The notes beneath the pieces were generated by a model. That model did not search any database. It was not told the DNA's origin and worked only from the letters and a program-made list of their open reading frames with translations. Below, piece after piece: positions 51,239 through 60,511 of a stretch of DNA of 64,000 nucleotides. The stretch is from contig JBIQIY010000001.1 of NCBI GenBank assembly GCA_044507775.1, positions 62,001 to 126,000 on the forward strand. The letters are read 5' to 3'. This DNA is from Chryseosolibacter sp044507775. Its GTDB lineage: Bacteria > Bacteroidota > Bacteroidia > Cytophagales > Cyclobacteriaceae. The first letter of the stretch is position 1. Each line of letters opens with the position of its first letter. Position numbers and translations under genes: made by a program.

Positions 51239-52057
51239 ATCAAAACTTTTTGTCAATACCTGGCCGTATTGTGTCTGGCTTTTTCGGATGCTGTGGCACA
51301 AAGCGCATCCCTTCCGATGGGTGCACGTGGACAAGGCATGGGGAACGCCTCCGCATGTTTGTCGGATGCATGGTCTATTACCAGCAACGTCGCTGGCCTG
51401 GCCCGTGTAAAATCATTTGAGGTTGCTGCCACCCATCACGCTATTCCATCATTCACCCCCTTCAACCGCACCGCAGCTGTCGTCGCATTGCCACTGAAGT
51501 CCGGCGTTTTGGGCGCCAGCGTCTTCCGTTTTGGGGATGACCTCTATAGTGAACAGGTCGCTTCACTGGCTTTCGCAAATACGTATGGACTGGCATCATT
51601 AGGGCTGAAGGCAAACGCGATCCAATACCGGGCTGAGGGGCTCGAAACGCGGACGGTTTTCTCTTTTTCTTTTGGAGGTATTGCCAAGATCACACCTCAG
51701 CTTTCCGTCGGCGCCCACATCGTCAACATCAACCAGCCGGTGATAAACGAGCGGACCGGTGACCGGCTTCCTACACGGCTTGCCATCGGGGTTTCCCTGA
51801 AGCTCTCCACACGCGTCATCACCGCGCTGGAACTGGAGAAAGATCTACAGAATCCACCCGTCATGAAGACCGGTATCGAATACTCTGTATTTGATAAACT
51901 CGTCTTCCGCACGGGGTTCAATCTGCACCCGCAGGCGGGCTTCTTCGGAATTGGAGGCAGCCTGGGAAACTTACAACTCGACTATGCGCTGCAATTTGCC
52001 GATGCGTTCGGCTTGAGTCACCAGGCTTCCGTCACATTCACCCTTCAAAAGCCATGA
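51239..52057 (+). CDS. PorV/PorQ-like outer-membrane barrel protein (unusual start)
   Basis: 272 residues if read from the ATC at 51239: the leader then is (M)KTFCQYLAVLCLAFSDAVAQ, a perfect signal peptide. There is no in-frame ATG, GTG or TTG that keeps this signal; TTG 51269 and CTG 51260 would truncate it. The mature part begins LPMGARGQGMGNASACLSDA, the opening of the PorV/UPF0164 barrel family, which includes type IX secretion components. Overlaps the next gene by 4 bases. Confidence 0.75.
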   Translation: MKTFCQYLAVLCLAFSDAVAQSASLPMGARGQGMGNASACLSDAWSITSNVAGLARVKSFEVAATHHAIPSFTPFNRTAAVVALPLKSGVLGASVFRFGDDLYSEQVASLAFANTYGLASLGLKANAIQYRAEGLETRTVFSFSFGGIAKITPQLSVGAHIVNINQPVINERTGDRLPTRLAIGVSLKLSTRVITALELEKDLQNPPVMKTGIEYSVFDKLVFRTGFNLHPQAGFFGIGGSLGNLQLDYALQFADAFGLSHQASVTFTLQKP

Positions 52058-54099
52058 AACGCACGGGGATCGTTCCAACGCTATTGCTATGCGCCTATTT
52101 TGCCTGTGCGCAGAATAGCCCCGAGATCGATCTCGACCGACTGGCGGACGACCTGCTCTCGGGATCCGGCAATGACATCAATTATGAAAGTGCCTACGAG
52201 ACTCTTGCGCAGGTCCTTTCATCACCGCTGGATTTGAATACCGTGACAGCCGAAGAACTTCTGCAGTTAAATGTTCTCACGGACCAGGAGGCAAAAGACC
52301 TGCTCACATACCGCCGGGAATACGGTCCGCTTATCGATATCTACGAACTTCAGGCCGTTCCCGGCTTCACGTCAACCACAATCTCCAGGCTGCTGCCCTT
52401 TGTCACTGTGGTGGACCCGGCGACACGCATCAATAAATCATTGCTGCGCCGGATGTTCTCCGCAGGAAACAGTTATCTGGTAATGCGGTATGAACGCACA
52501 TTGGAAGCAAGAAAAGGTTTTAAGGCAATTTCCGGAAACGGTGCATCGTACGCCGGCTCGCCCGACAAGTTGTACTTCCGCATCAGATCATCCCTTCCAG
52601 GCGACTTCAGTTTTGGTCTTACGGGTGAAAAAGATCCAGGCGAAAAAATACGCTTCGATGGTTCAGGCCATCAGGCAGGTTTTGATTTTATGTCCTGGCA
52701 CCTCCAACTTCGCAACAAAGGGAAGTTAAAGAATTTGATTGCGGGCGATTTTCAGTGTCAGTTCGGTCAGGGCCTCATTTTGGGAGGTGCCTTCGGCCTG
52801 GGAAAAGGTGGTGCGAACGTTGCATCGCTCCGCAAAAGTAATATTGGATTTCAACCCTATACTTCCGTTCAGGAGAATGCGTATCATAGAGGCCTTGCAG
52901 TCAGCTATGCACCTGTTAATCGCATAACGGTGTCCGCATATTATTCGCGTACGTTGCGTGACGCATCGTTAGAAACAGACAGTGAATCCGATGTGGCGAC
53001 CTCGTTTCAGACAACAGGCTATCACCGCACAACAACTGAACTGAGTAACAGAAAAAAAGTAACCGAACAAAACGCGGGCGTTATCTTCGCATTTCAGAAC
53101 GACCGCCTGGACGCGGGCGTGATTGTCAATGCAATTTATTTCGACATACCTGTTCTCAGAACTCCCACGTTGTATAACCAGTTTGCGTTTCGCGGTTCAC
53201 GAAACTTCAACACCGGAATTTTTGTGAACTACCGGCTGAACAATATCTCCTTTTTCAGCGAGACGGCGCGCTCTGCTTCAGGCGGGTCAGGTACACTCGT
53301 CGGCCTGCTTATAAGTGTGCATAGCCAACTGGAACTCGCCATTTTGTACCGGTCATATCGGCGGAACTTTCACAGCCTGTACGGAAACGCTTTTTCCGAA
53401 AATACTGAACTCCGGAATGAGCGGGGAGTCTATTGGGGCTGGCGATACCGATGGAACCGAAGATACAGCGTGAACGGCTTCGCAGACCTGTTTACGTTCC
53501 CGTGGTTGAGCTTCCGAAGGTACGCCCCTTCGCACGGATACGAGTGGATGCTGCGCGGTGTTTATGAGCCCTCCCGCAATGCTGCGCTCGTCTTCTCATT
53601 TCGCCACGAGAGCAAGCCGAGAAATATAAGCGGAGCGCAACGGGTCTATACGCTCGAACCACTGATGCGCCACGTCGTGTCCGCGCACTGTGATTACGGG
53701 ATCAGTGGTAACATCCGGCTGAAATCACGCGTTCAATACAGCATGCAGAATTCTGGCGCCGGGGTCACCGAAGGCTGGGCTGTTGTTCAGGATGTGAGTA
53801 TTACACTGGGAAAATTCCAGATAACCGCAAGGCACGGTCTGTTTGATACCGATCAGTCTGACAATCGCCAATACGTTTACGAGCGGGACGCATGGTCGTC
53901 GTATTCTCTTCCCGCCTACTCGGGGGTTGGTGTAAGAAATTATGCATTAATTGAATATAACCTCAGCAAACGGGTGACAATCTGGTTGCGGTACGCCAGG
54001 ACGCGCATGTCATCCGTCGCCGAAATCGGCTCAGGACAGGACACGATAGAGGGAAATACCAAGAATGATGTTAAATTTCAGGCCCGCTTGAAGTTCTAA
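52054..54099 (+). CDS. Helix-hairpin-helix plus outer-membrane barrel protein
   Basis: 681 residues. Signal peptide ending YFACAQ, then helix-hairpin-helix repeats (LDLNTVTAEELLQLNVLTDQ, LIDIYELQAVPGFT), then a long beta-barrel-like region to the end. Bacteroidota carry this combination of ComEA-like HhH motifs with a barrel; function is not established. ATGA overlap with the PorV/PorQ-like gene suggests a shared envelope role. Confidence 0.8.
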   Translation: MKRTGIVPTLLLCAYFACAQNSPEIDLDRLADDLLSGSGNDINYESAYETLAQVLSSPLDLNTVTAEELLQLNVLTDQEAKDLLTYRREYGPLIDIYELQAVPGFTSTTISRLLPFVTVVDPATRINKSLLRRMFSAGNSYLVMRYERTLEARKGFKAISGNGASYAGSPDKLYFRIRSSLPGDFSFGLTGEKDPGEKIRFDGSGHQAGFDFMSWHLQLRNKGKLKNLIAGDFQCQFGQGLILGGAFGLGKGGANVASLRKSNIGFQPYTSVQENAYHRGLAVSYAPVNRITVSAYYSRTLRDASLETDSESDVATSFQTTGYHRTTTELSNRKKVTEQNAGVIFAFQNDRLDAGVIVNAIYFDIPVLRTPTLYNQFAFRGSRNFNTGIFVNYRLNNISFFSETARSASGGSGTLVGLLISVHSQLELAILYRSYRRNFHSLYGNAFSENTELRNERGVYWGWRYRWNRRYSVNGFADLFTFPWLSFRRYAPSHGYEWMLRGVYEPSRNAALVFSFRHESKPRNISGAQRVYTLEPLMRHVVSAHCDYGISGNIRLKSRVQYSMQNSGAGVTEGWAVVQDVSITLGKFQITARHGLFDTDQSDNRQYVYERDAWSSYSLPAYSGVGVRNYALIEYNLSKRVTIWLRYARTRMSSVAEIGSGQDTIEGNTKNDVKFQARLKF

Positions 54100-54109
54100 G
54101 GGGAAAATC

Positions 54110-54214
54110 ATGCATGCATTTAAATATATTACACCTGAAGTTCTTTTGGTAATGTGTATCGGAGGAATCGCTTTTGTTCTGATTTTTCGGGCTATTTTTA
54201 ATAAGCGAAAATAA
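54110..54214 (+). CDS. Small membrane protein, 34 aa
   Basis: MHAFKYITPEVLLVMCIGGI then AFVLIFRAIFNKRK: one membrane helix with a basic C-terminal tail (inside-positive). A good ribosome site, AAGGGGA, lies 6 bases before the ATG. It starts 11 bp after the barrel gene and could be its last cistron. Too short for standard gene callers. Function unknown. Confidence 0.6.
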   Translation: MHAFKYITPEVLLVMCIGGIAFVLIFRAIFNKRK

Positions 54215-54274
54215 CGCCCGACGACGGAAAGGCGAACCAACTCAATAACCGCAAACCTCACTAATGACTAAACT

Positions 54275-55000
54275 ATGAAAACGAAATTTTTTGTTCTGGT
54301 ACTTTGTATTCTCGGTCAGGCTGCCTTCGGACAGGTAACGAAAAAAGTGCTGGACCTGCCTGAGTTTAAAGGTATTTATGTCAACTCCAACTATACCGTT
54401 TACCTGAAGCAAACCAACAAACAGGAAGTGACGGTAGAGGCATTGACTGAAATTTTTTCGGTAAGCGATATCAAAGTTGTCGATGGCATTCTGATGGTTA
54501 ACATTGAAAGGAAGCCGGAAAGCCCGAACAAGAGTCTGTGGGCGAAGATCGACGACATCAAGCTCAATCCCACCATGAAATTATACGTCACGATGAAGAA
54601 CATCGAGGACCTTCAGGTAAACGGGGGTGGAAAAATCATTGCCGAGAACTCTCTCGCTACAGGCAACATCAAGCTGGCGGTCAATGGCAACGGCAGCATG
54701 GACATTGATTTAAAAGGAGATATCGTTAAGGCGGATGTAACCGGTTCAGGCAGTATCGCCCTGAGGGGTTACGCTACTTCTCTGGAGGCGCTTATCAGTG
54801 GTGCTGGTACGATCAACGGATTTAATTGTCCCATGGAGACTGCGAAAATAAAAGTAAGTGGCTCGGGTATTTGCGAGGTCAATGTAACCAACACGATCGA
54901 CGCGGTTGTTGCAGGCACCGGTCTGGTCAAGCACAAGGGAAACACAAAGACGACGCAGAAAAAGATCTACGGAAGCGGAAGTGTCGACCGTGCCTACTAG
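54275..55000 (+). CDS. GIN-domain (DUF2807) secreted protein
   Basis: 241 residues. Signal peptide ending AAFGQ, then beta-helix-like repeats with regular Gly/Ser/Asn turns (NGGGKIIAENSLATGNIKL, VTGSGSIALRGYATS, VSGSGICEVNVTN) as in head-GIN/auto-transporter adhesin-like domains. Common in Bacteroidota, expected in the periplasm or at the surface. Exact role unknown. Confidence 0.85.
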   Translation: MKTKFFVLVLCILGQAAFGQVTKKVLDLPEFKGIYVNSNYTVYLKQTNKQEVTVEALTEIFSVSDIKVVDGILMVNIERKPESPNKSLWAKIDDIKLNPTMKLYVTMKNIEDLQVNGGGKIIAENSLATGNIKLAVNGNGSMDIDLKGDIVKADVTGSGSIALRGYATSLEALISGAGTINGFNCPMETAKIKVSGSGICEVNVTNTIDAVVAGTGLVKHKGNTKTTQKKIYGSGSVDRAY

Positions 55001-55268
55001 TCATGGTTTGGGGTAACGCCGGGAATACCCCAATGGAAGTGAGCGACGGCAGCGATAAATGATCCCAAAGCGCGAAAAAACATAAGAATTCGCGTTTTGG
55101 CTCAAAAAAGCCGCAAAACTGCTTGTCAGGGATCTGATTAATTTTTATTACCTTTATCTTGTTAACTGATAATTGTTTACGGGATCAACATCATTACCGT
55201 CATGTTGCAACCAGTGGAAGCAAGGTCAGATTGGCACTAACTTATCTTCTCATTTACTACTTAAAACA

Positions 55269-55586
55269 ATGAACATTTACGTTGCCAACATCCCTTTTAA
55301 GGCATCCGAGCAGGAATTGAAGGGGTTATTCGAAGAGTACGGCGAAGTCTCCTCCGCCAAAATAATTATGGACAAGGTAACTCAGCGTAGCCGCGGTTTC
55401 GGGTTCATCGAAATGACAGATGAGTCCGCTGGTCGCCAGGCTATATCCAGTCTGAATGGTTTCAACTTCCTGGGAAAAACCCTCGTGGTAAACGAAGCGC
55501 GGCCAAAAACCGACGCTCCCCGCGGCGGCGGTGGCGGCTACAGAAGCGGTGGTGGAGGTGGATTCAACCGAAACAACAACGACTAG
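55269..55586 (+). CDS. RRM RNA-binding protein with glycine-rich tail
   Basis: 105 residues from ATG 55269. RNP2 IYVANI near the start and RNP1 RGFGFIEM at about residue 42 define one RRM domain; the tail is Gly/Arg/Asn-rich. Such proteins act as RNA chaperones, often cold-induced. The 268-bp upstream gap contains a hairpin (CAAAGCGCGAA at 55066-55076 with TTCGCGTTTTG at 55089-55099) and may include a long 5' leader. Confidence 0.92.
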   Translation: MNIYVANIPFKASEQELKGLFEEYGEVSSAKIIMDKVTQRSRGFGFIEMTDESAGRQAISSLNGFNFLGKTLVVNEARPKTDAPRGGGGGYRSGGGGGFNRNNND

Positions 55587-55615
55587 TACTCACCTGCTGC
55601 TCTGCTCAACACTGG

Positions 55616-55646
55616 AAACTGTCTTCAATGAAGGCAGTTTTTTTTT
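55616..55646 (+). terminator. Rho-independent terminator after the RRM gene
   Basis: AAACTGTCTT pairs with AAGGCAGTTT (one wobble) around CAATG, followed by eight or more T. Confidence 0.85.
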
Positions 55647-55731
55647 ATGCCCGCTCAGAAATTGGAAAAAAGGGTTGCTCTACCCGTGCCGTTTTTGTAA
55701 ACTTTGTATATATCAATCAACCGCTTCTGCT

Positions 55732-56181
55732 ATGAGTGTAATCTCCAATGTCGAGTCCTGGGGCAATGATCACCGTCCCGGATTCCTGGATATCTTTCGC
55801 ATAGCGTTAGGTATCTTCATCACGTACAAAGGTCTGCAGTTCATCGCTAACATCGACGAGCTTCAGAGCACAACCGCAGGTATCACAACGTGGTTTGCTG
55901 GCACAGTACTCGCCCACTACATCATATTCGCGCACTTGCTCGGTGGCCCGCTGATCATCGCAGGGCTGTTCACACGCATCGTCTGTCTTATCCAGCTGCC
56001 GATCCTGATTGGCGCCGTGATCTTTGTAAACGTTCCGAATGATCGATTTTCATTGGGAGGCGGTATGGAACTGTGGCTCTCGTTGGTGGTACTGGCCGGT
56101 CTCGTCGTTTTCATGATCTTTGGCGCAGGCAAATATTCACTTGACGCAAAGAGAAGAAGAGAAATGCGCACCGCTCACTGA
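55732..56181 (+). CDS. DoxX family membrane protein
   Basis: 149 residues from the ATG at 55732 (MSVISNVESWGNDHRPG); the frame upstream of it crosses the RRM-gene terminator. Four membrane helices with the DoxX-type pattern (FLDIFRIALGIFITYKGLQF, IAGLFTRIVCLIQLPILIGAV). DoxX proteins are small integral-membrane proteins linked to redox or membrane stress; role here unknown. Confidence 0.85.
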   Translation: MSVISNVESWGNDHRPGFLDIFRIALGIFITYKGLQFIANIDELQSTTAGITTWFAGTVLAHYIIFAHLLGGPLIIAGLFTRIVCLIQLPILIGAVIFVNVPNDRFSLGGGMELWLSLVVLAGLVVFMIFGAGKYSLDAKRRREMRTAH

Positions 56182-56204
56182 TTCCTATTTGAACCTGACC
56201 CCTT

Positions 56205-56240
56205 GGGCACTTATCCCTGGATAGGTGCCCTTTATTTTTC
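56205..56240 (+). terminator. Rho-independent terminator after the DoxX gene
   Basis: GGGCACTTATCC and GGATAGGTGCCC pair over 12 bp with one wobble, then TTTATTTTTC. Confidence 0.85.
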
Positions 56241-56346
56241 TGCTCCGGCTTTACTCATCAGAAGCTCGACCTTGCTATCCGTCTGCGCCCGCAGGTACCA
56301 CCGCGTTTTTGCAGCCCACTTCTGAAATTGTATATTGTCGGGACTT

Positions 56347-57816
56347 ATGCAATCATACGTCATCGGAATTGATCTGGGTACTGGAAGCGCAAAGGCAATT
56401 GCGATGGATCACTCCGGTGAGATCATCAAAACGGCGCATGTCGCCTACCCCACCCTGCAACCACAGCCGGAATTCTCCGAACAAGCCCCGGAACTGATCT
56501 GGCAGGCATTCGTCAAATGTATCTCGCGACTAACGAACAGGATGCCCAACCCACCTGACGCGATTTGCCTCAGCAGCGCGATGCATAGCCTCATCCCGAT
56601 TGATAAAAATGGGAATCCCCTCATGAACATGATGACCTGGGCCGATAACCGGAGTGCCTCGGTGGCAACTGCTGTTCATCAGTCACCCACTGCTCGGTCG
56701 ATCTACGAACAAAGCGGGACACCGATACATGCGATGACGCCGCTCTGCAAGATCCTGTGGCTTCGGCAAAATGAAACAAATATGTTTGAGCAGACCGCGA
56801 AATTCATTTCTATCAAGGAATATGTATGGCTGCAACTCTTTAAGAGATTCGAAGTGGACTATTCGATCGCATCAGCCACCGGGCTGATGAATATTCATTC
56901 GCTGAGGTGGAATGAGGAATCACTGCAGACCGCCGGCATCAAACCGGAGCAATTGTCTGTGTTAGTAAACACCAACTACCACAGAAAGTGTGCCGATGAA
57001 GCCCTTTGCGACCAGCTCGGCGTAACCAGGGAAACTCCGTTCTACATCGGAGCCAGTGATGGTTGCCTCGCCAACCTCGGAAGCTTTGCTACGAAGGAGG
57101 GTGTCATGGCGCTCACCATCGGCACCAGCGGTGCCGTACGCGTGACAAGCCGAAAGCCCATGCTGAACTTCAAGGCCATGACTTTCAACTACCTCCTCGA
57201 CCAGGCAACTTATGTATGCGGCGGCCCAATCAATAACGGAGGAGGCGCCCTAAAATGGTATGCAGAAAGTTTACTCGGCAGAAAGCTGGAATCTTCAGCG
57301 GATTACAGCGCTCTTCTCGAAGCGCTTAACAAGACGAATCCCGGCGCTGATGGATTGATCTTCCTGCCATACATTCTCGGCGAACGCGCTCCCATCTGGA
57401 ACAGCTACGCAAGCGGAATGTTTTTTGGAATACGCGATCATCATCAGCAAGCGCATTTTACCCGCGCTGTCATCGAAGGAATCTCCGCATCACTCTATGA
57501 CATTGCCCATAACATGATCGAAAGCGGACTGGAGATCCGCCAACTCCAGGTGAGCGGAGGGTTCGTGCATTCGGAAGAATGGATGCAACTCCTGGCGGAC
57601 CTGTTTGGGAAAAAAGTTTGCCTCATCAACACCGAAGACGCTTCCGCTATTGGCGCCGCGTATCTGGCGATGAAAGATCTCGGCTCCTTTGAAGGAATTA
57701 AGCCGAAAGAGATCCGGGAATTCACGCCGGACGCAAGCAAGGTGGCCGCCTATCGGAAAATGTTTTCGAGATATAAAGAAACCTATGACCACGTGGCTGA
57801 CCTGATGGTGCAATAG
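56347..57816 (+). CDS. FGGY-family carbohydrate kinase (gluconokinase-like)
   Basis: 489 residues from ATG 56347 (MQSYVIGIDLGTGSAKAIAM). Phosphate motif GIDLGTGSAKA, substrate segment MHSLIPIDKNGNPL, and the C-terminal ATP site GTSGAVRVTS and VSGGFVHSEEW. Closest in feel to gluconokinases among FGGY kinases. It phosphorylates a sugar or sugar acid at the expense of ATP. No transporter or dehydrogenase is next to it to fix the substrate. Confidence 0.85.
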   Translation: MQSYVIGIDLGTGSAKAIAMDHSGEIIKTAHVAYPTLQPQPEFSEQAPELIWQAFVKCISRLTNRMPNPPDAICLSSAMHSLIPIDKNGNPLMNMMTWADNRSASVATAVHQSPTARSIYEQSGTPIHAMTPLCKILWLRQNETNMFEQTAKFISIKEYVWLQLFKRFEVDYSIASATGLMNIHSLRWNEESLQTAGIKPEQLSVLVNTNYHRKCADEALCDQLGVTRETPFYIGASDGCLANLGSFATKEGVMALTIGTSGAVRVTSRKPMLNFKAMTFNYLLDQATYVCGGPINNGGGALKWYAESLLGRKLESSADYSALLEALNKTNPGADGLIFLPYILGERAPIWNSYASGMFFGIRDHHQQAHFTRAVIEGISASLYDIAHNMIESGLEIRQLQVSGGFVHSEEWMQLLADLFGKKVCLINTEDASAIGAAYLAMKDLGSFEGIKPKEIREFTPDASKVAAYRKMFSRYKETYDHVADLMVQ

Positions 57817-57902
57817 TCATCCTCAGCATTCGGGTCCGCCGCTACCATCCGCGCACTTCCAGCACGCGACTCTCCCCCTCGAGGGCTTTTCCTGCCACCT
57901 TA

Positions 57903-59165
57903 CTATGCCCTTTTCAACTGAATTATCGTAAGTTCAGGAGGCATGCCGATCCGTCCGGGATAGCCGATACAGCCATATCCGCGGTTGACATAAAGATATT
58001 GACTTCCCTCCTGGTAAAGCCCGGCCCATTGCTTGTACATGTACTGCGAGGGACTCCACCTGAAATCACCGAACTTCACTCCAAACTGCGCACCGTGCGT
58101 GTGACCCGCAAATGTAACGTCGATGTTCGGAAATTCAGGACGTATCTGCGCATCCCAATGACTGGGGTCATGTGATAATAGCAAACGGACAGAGGCTTCC
58201 TCCGTTCCCTCATACGCCTTTGCCAGCTTCCCGTACTTCGGGAAACGCAGCGGCGGCCCCATACCCCAGTTCTCAACGCCAATGATCGCAATCTTTTCGC
58301 CGCCCGCTTCGAGGAACCGATGCTCATTCATCAGCAGATCGTATCCCATCTGCCGGTGCACTGCCATCATATCCTCAAAATTTTTTCTCTTCGCCGCCTC
58401 GCTGGACCACTTGCGATAATTTCCATAGTCGTGATTTCCTGTAGATGAGAAAACACCCAATGGCGCCCTGACTTTCTCAAGAAGATCGACATAATCCTCC
58501 ACCTCGTCCGTCTGATAATTGACAAGGTCACCCGTAAAAAATATTACATCCGGCTTCTCATTCATGAGCAGTTCAAAGCCTCCACGGACGGCCGTCTTGT
58601 TGAAGAACGTTCCGGTATGTGTATCAGAAAACTGCCCAATGCGGATGCCATCGAATGATTTGGGCAGGTTGGGAAGATATATCGTTCTCCGGACCACTCT
58701 GTAGTCGGTCGCTCCCGACAATATCCCTGTAACCAGCGATGCAAATGGAACGAGACCGGCGGCTATGGCAGTCTTATCAAAAAATTCCGACCGCGTGATC
58801 GGTTTGCCTGCGATCTTTTTCCGCGAACGCGTTCGCAGGTACCGGATCAGCCGGCGCGTGTTGATTTGAATGTCGTCGATAAAAATTATAAGAATCGTTA
58901 GCAGCTTGGAGGCGTAGATGATCATCACGGTAATGATGACCCATTGACGAATGCTGAGTGCGTGGTAGTACGGATCAGAGACTTTATACCAGATAACCGC
59001 CGCTATGGCCAGCGCAGACATCAGCCAGATGCCGATCCTGACGGCGTGTCGGAAAAACGGTCTAAAGTTTCGGGTCGTCCTGAATACGGATGTGTAGATG
59101 TAAATATCAACCAGAAGGAGCAGGACAAGTTGAAACGCGAGATTTTCTTGAAACAGTTCTCTCAT
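57903..59165 (-). CDS. Membrane-anchored metallophosphoesterase, copy 1
   Basis: 420 residues from ATG 59165. About four N-terminal membrane helices (to residue 120), a linker, then a calcineurin-like phosphoesterase with metal motifs SDTHTGTFFNK, FTGDLVNYQ, STGNHDYG, LLSHDPSHW and AGHTHGAQFG. The paralogue at 59188 has the same layout. Substrate unknown; UDP-sugar or lipid phosphates are possible for this class. Confidence 0.88.
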   Translation of the reverse strand: MRELFQENLAFQLVLLLLVDIYIYTSVFRTTRNFRPFFRHAVRIGIWLMSALAIAAVIWYKVSDPYYHALSIRQWVIITVMIIYASKLLTILIIFIDDIQINTRRLIRYLRTRSRKKIAGKPITRSEFFDKTAIAAGLVPFASLVTGILSGATDYRVVRRTIYLPNLPKSFDGIRIGQFSDTHTGTFFNKTAVRGGFELLMNEKPDVIFFTGDLVNYQTDEVEDYVDLLEKVRAPLGVFSSTGNHDYGNYRKWSSEAAKRKNFEDMMAVHRQMGYDLLMNEHRFLEAGGEKIAIIGVENWGMGPPLRFPKYGKLAKAYEGTEEASVRLLLSHDPSHWDAQIRPEFPNIDVTFAGHTHGAQFGVKFGDFRWSPSQYMYKQWAGLYQEGSQYLYVNRGYGCIGYPGRIGMPPELTIIQLKRA

Positions 59166-59187
59166 AATCACTTCCCCTCATAACCAG

Positions 59188-60438
59188 CTACCCGCGATTA
59201 AGTTCCACGATCGTGAGCTCGGGCGGCATGCCGATTCTTCCGGGATATCCCAAATATCCGAAACCGCGATTGACATACAAGTACTGATTTCCCTCCTGAT
59301 ACAATCCCGACCACTGCTTATACGCATACTGCGACGGGCTCCACTTGAAATCTCCTAATTCCACGCCAAACTGAAATCCGTGTGTGTGGCCTGAGAACAT
59401 CACGTCGATGTCGGGATATTGCGGTCGCACCTGGGCATCCCAGTGGCTGGGGTCATGAGAAAGCAACAGCTTTACAGCCGCCTCCTGAGTTCCTTTCCAC
59501 GCCTGATCCAGCTTCCCGTATTTCGTAAAGCCCCGGCCGCCCCAGTTTTCATTGCCTAGGATTGCGATATTATCTCCTCCCTGTTGCAGCAGGTGATGCT
59601 CATTCATGAGCAAACGGTAGTTGAGTTGCTTGTGCGCCGCGATCAGATCGCGAAAATTCTTACGCTTCTCTTCTTGTGAGTGCCAGTTGTAGTAGTCGCC
59701 GTAGTCATGGTTTCCCGTGACGGAATAGACGCCGAACGGCGCTTGCAGTTTTCCAAAAACATCGACGTATTCGTTTATCTCAATCGCCTGGTTGTTGACA
59801 AGATCTCCAGTGAAAAAAATGATGTCGGGCTTTTCCGCCAGCAGCATTTCCACGCCGCCTTTTACTGCCTTCTTATTAAAGAAACTGCCCACGTGAATAT
59901 CGGATATCTGACCGATGCGTATGCCGTCAAACGATGGAGGAAGATTGGGCAGCTTAATTTTGACACGCCTCACGCGATAGTCATGCGCTCCGGAAATGAT
60001 TCCGTACGCCATCGTTCCAAAAGGGATTGCTGTGGCGACCATAGCAGCTTTTGCGAGAAAATCCGAGCGCGTGATCGCCTTTCCAGGCAGCGCTGCAGGT
60101 GCATTGTCAGAAAAAAGTCCGGCAACCCACCTCAGTCCACGCTGGAGATCGTCGACAAAAACGAAGAGCACACCAAAAATCTTGGAAAAATAAGTGGCGA
60201 ATAAGCCGGTAAGAATCCAGTTCCGCATGCCGGATGTCATTTTATAAGGATCCGAGAACATCCACCATGAGAGGGCGGCAATACATAGGACCGTTGGAAC
60301 CCAGAACGAATAGCGTGCGATTTTCCTCCACAATGGAGACAAGTCGCTGCTGACGGTCAGCACCGCCTGGAAAACGTACAGGTCAACCAGCAGGAAGAAA
60401 ACAACAAAAAAAAGGAATGTCATAAATCGTGGTCGCAT
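59188..60438 (-). CDS. Membrane-anchored metallophosphoesterase, copy 2
   Basis: 416 residues from ATG 60438. Same architecture as its downstream neighbour, with near-identical motifs (SDIHVGSFFNK, FTGDLVNNQ, SGHTHGFQFG) and the same C-terminal GYPGRIGMPPELTIVEL. Tandem duplication is evident. Only 22 bp separate the two genes, so they are co-transcribed. It is preceded by a palindrome at 60448. Confidence 0.88.
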   Translation of the reverse strand: MRPRFMTFLFFVVFFLLVDLYVFQAVLTVSSDLSPLWRKIARYSFWVPTVLCIAALSWWMFSDPYKMTSGMRNWILTGLFATYFSKIFGVLFVFVDDLQRGLRWVAGLFSDNAPAALPGKAITRSDFLAKAAMVATAIPFGTMAYGIISGAHDYRVRRVKIKLPNLPPSFDGIRIGQISDIHVGSFFNKKAVKGGVEMLLAEKPDIIFFTGDLVNNQAIEINEYVDVFGKLQAPFGVYSVTGNHDYGDYYNWHSQEEKRKNFRDLIAAHKQLNYRLLMNEHHLLQQGGDNIAILGNENWGGRGFTKYGKLDQAWKGTQEAAVKLLLSHDPSHWDAQVRPQYPDIDVMFSGHTHGFQFGVELGDFKWSPSQYAYKQWSGLYQEGNQYLYVNRGFGYLGYPGRIGMPPELTIVELNRG

Positions 60439-60447
60439 AGAAAAAAC

Positions 60448-60481
60448 GGTGTAGAGACAAGGCATGCATTGTCTCTACACC
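60448..60481. repeat. Perfect 13-bp hairpin, REP-like
   Basis: GGTGTAGAGACAA (60448-60460) and TTGTCTCTACACC (60469-60481) flank GGCATGCA. The text GTAGAGACAA..TTGTCTCTAC resembles highly iterated palindromes known from several phyla. It lies 10 bp upstream of the phosphoesterase start and 30 bp after the RND stop, so it could act as terminator or translation block. Confidence 0.7.
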
Positions 60482-60511
60482 AATTTCGATATCAACAAAA
60501 TCCTGCGCCGA

